A stretch of 64,000 nt of DNA, taken from the NCBI GenBank assembly GCA_003265435.1, contig NOXC01000003.1, positions 186,001-250,000 of the forward strand, read 5' to 3'. The position numbers were made by a program, and so were the translations under genes. A model generated the notes under the pieces. It saw only the letters and a list, made by a program, of their open reading frames with translations. It ran no database searches and was not told the DNA's origin. Below are positions 63,265 to 64,000 of the stretch, in pieces. The stretch comes from Cellvibrionaceae bacterium AOL6. GTDB lineage: Bacteria > Pseudomonadota > Gammaproteobacteria > Pseudomonadales > Cellvibrionaceae. The stretch's first letter is position 1; each line of letters begins with the position of its first letter.

Positions 63265-64000
63265 GACAACGCAAACGCTACGCACACTGGATCGTACTTG
63301 CTATCGCAGCCCTGCTCGTCACAAGCTGCTCGGTGCGCATGAGCTACCCCTTCCTCGACAATTTAATGGGCTGGGAGCTCGGGCGTTATGTGTCGCTCAA
63401 TAGCGAACAAAAGCGCATGGCGAGCGACACCTTCGATGAATTTCACGAATGGCACCGCTACACCCAGCTGCCCCGGTATGCGGATTATCTTGAATCTCTT
63501 AAAAAGGGCATGCTCGACAAACCCGTTAGTCCAGAATACCTGCACGCGGAGAGTGACGTTCTGCAGGACATGCTCGATGACGCGATGGCGCATCTACTAC
63601 CCGGGCTGACCGAGATCGCCGCCACCCTCGACGACGATCAAATACACGAAATTCGGAAAAAATTACAAAAAGACCGCGAGGAATATCGCGAAGACTACCT
63701 CGACGATAAGCCTGAGAAGATTCAAAAACGCCGTATTCGAGAAATCACCCGATTAATTGGCGGTTTTTTTGGCCGCTTCAGCGACGAGCAGACAACACGG
63801 ATGGAAACCTGGGAATCCTCACTGCAAGCGCACGCGCCACTCATGCTCGGCCAACAGGAGATCTGGGAACAGGACTTTGTGAAAGCCATGGCCTATCGCG
63901 ACGACAAGGCTGAACTGCAAAAACGCCTCAAGGCCCTCATGCTGTACCGCACAGACAACTGGGACCCGGAGCTGCAAGAACGACTGGACTACAATCAGGA
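63258..64000 (+). CDS. DUF6279-type lipoprotein (partial, runs off the window)
   Basis: The ATG at 63258 overlaps the last seven bases of lnt. The 247 visible residues begin with a lipoprotein signal and lipobox (LLVTSCSV) and continue as a charged helical protein (GWELGRYVSLNSEQKRMA, LIGGFFGRFSDEQTTRME, EIWEQDFVKAMAYR), matching the DUF6279 family. It is probably an outer-membrane lipoprotein of unknown role. The frame remains open to the window end. Confidence 0.8.
   Translation, partial: MLRQRKRYAHWIVLAIAALLVTSCSVRMSYPFLDNLMGWELGRYVSLNSEQKRMASDTFDEFHEWHRYTQLPRYADYLESLKKGMLDKPVSPEYLHAESDVLQDMLDDAMAHLLPGLTEIAATLDDDQIHEIRKKLQKDREEYREDYLDDKPEKIQKRRIREITRLIGGFFGRFSDEQTTRMETWESSLQAHAPLMLGQQEIWEQDFVKAMAYRDDKAELQKRLKALMLYRTDNWDPELQERLDYNQ

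Overview
The window reads as a chromosomal segment of a marine-type, polymer-degrading gammaproteobacterium, of the Cellvibrionales/Oceanospirillales/Pseudomonas-like kind. This is inferred from the housekeeping order folB-tsaD / rpsU-yqeY-dnaG-rpoD-tRNA and miaB-phoH-ybeY-corC-lnt, the moderately high GC, many TonB receptors, a GH10 xylanase lipoprotein and an ExeM-type secreted nuclease. The genus cannot be fixed from sequence alone. I see no phage, transposase or CRISPR array.

Layout. 1-6.8 kb: the tail of a probable cca, folB and tsaD (leftward), then the macromolecular-synthesis operon rpsU-yqeY-dnaG-rpoD and a tRNA with a CAT anticodon. 7-11.2 kb: an AT-richer orphan membrane-anchored protein, an MHYT protein with a degenerate GGDEF domain, and a Ser/Thr kinase followed by a TPR segment. 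11.3-19.8 kb: a CSLREA beta-helix lipoprotein divergent from a five-gene operon encoding a DUF1592-type di-haem protein, a Tat-exported DUF1552 protein, an exported ankyrin protein, a cytochrome c' and a cytochrome b561. 19.8-21.7 kb: a small beta-barrel, and a MerR regulator divergent from a glutaredoxin-MauE fusion through a mer-like operator. 21.8-27.6 kb: three divergent periplasmic binding-protein-like paralogues, a TonB receptor and a YgjV-like membrane protein. 27.8-34 kb: a membrane-bound AraC regulator, an exported alpha-beta-barrel protein and an RND pump pair. 34-42.3 kb: GH10 xylanase, ThuA-like protein, cupin, secreted nuclease and TonB receptor. 42.5-45.7 kb: OmpV/MipA, DUF3019, response regulator and sensor kinase. 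45.8-52.5 kb: UbiC-like lyase, GDT1-type transporter, aminotransferase, HD-GYP protein, SlyD-like PPIase, ppnP, slyX and a SulP transporter. 52.6-57.6 kb: large hybrid sensor kinase, secreted metallophosphoesterase-like protein, YbfF-like hydrolase, DUF1820. 57.8-64 kb: miaB, phoH-like, ybeY, corC-like, lnt and a DUF6279-type lipoprotein running off the end.

Four genes (dnaG, the kinase/TPR gene, the secreted nuclease and the aminotransferase) are each broken by what looks like a one- or two-base length error, three in homopolymers and one in a TG repeat. Because dnaG is essential, sequencing or assembly indels are the simplest explanation. Gene products at those places should be read as probably intact in the living cell.

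The most promising uncharacterised system is the redox operon at 13.5-19.8 kb with its divergent lipoprotein. The MerR/glutaredoxin-MauE pair and the binding-protein trio with a TonB receptor are the next most interesting loci.
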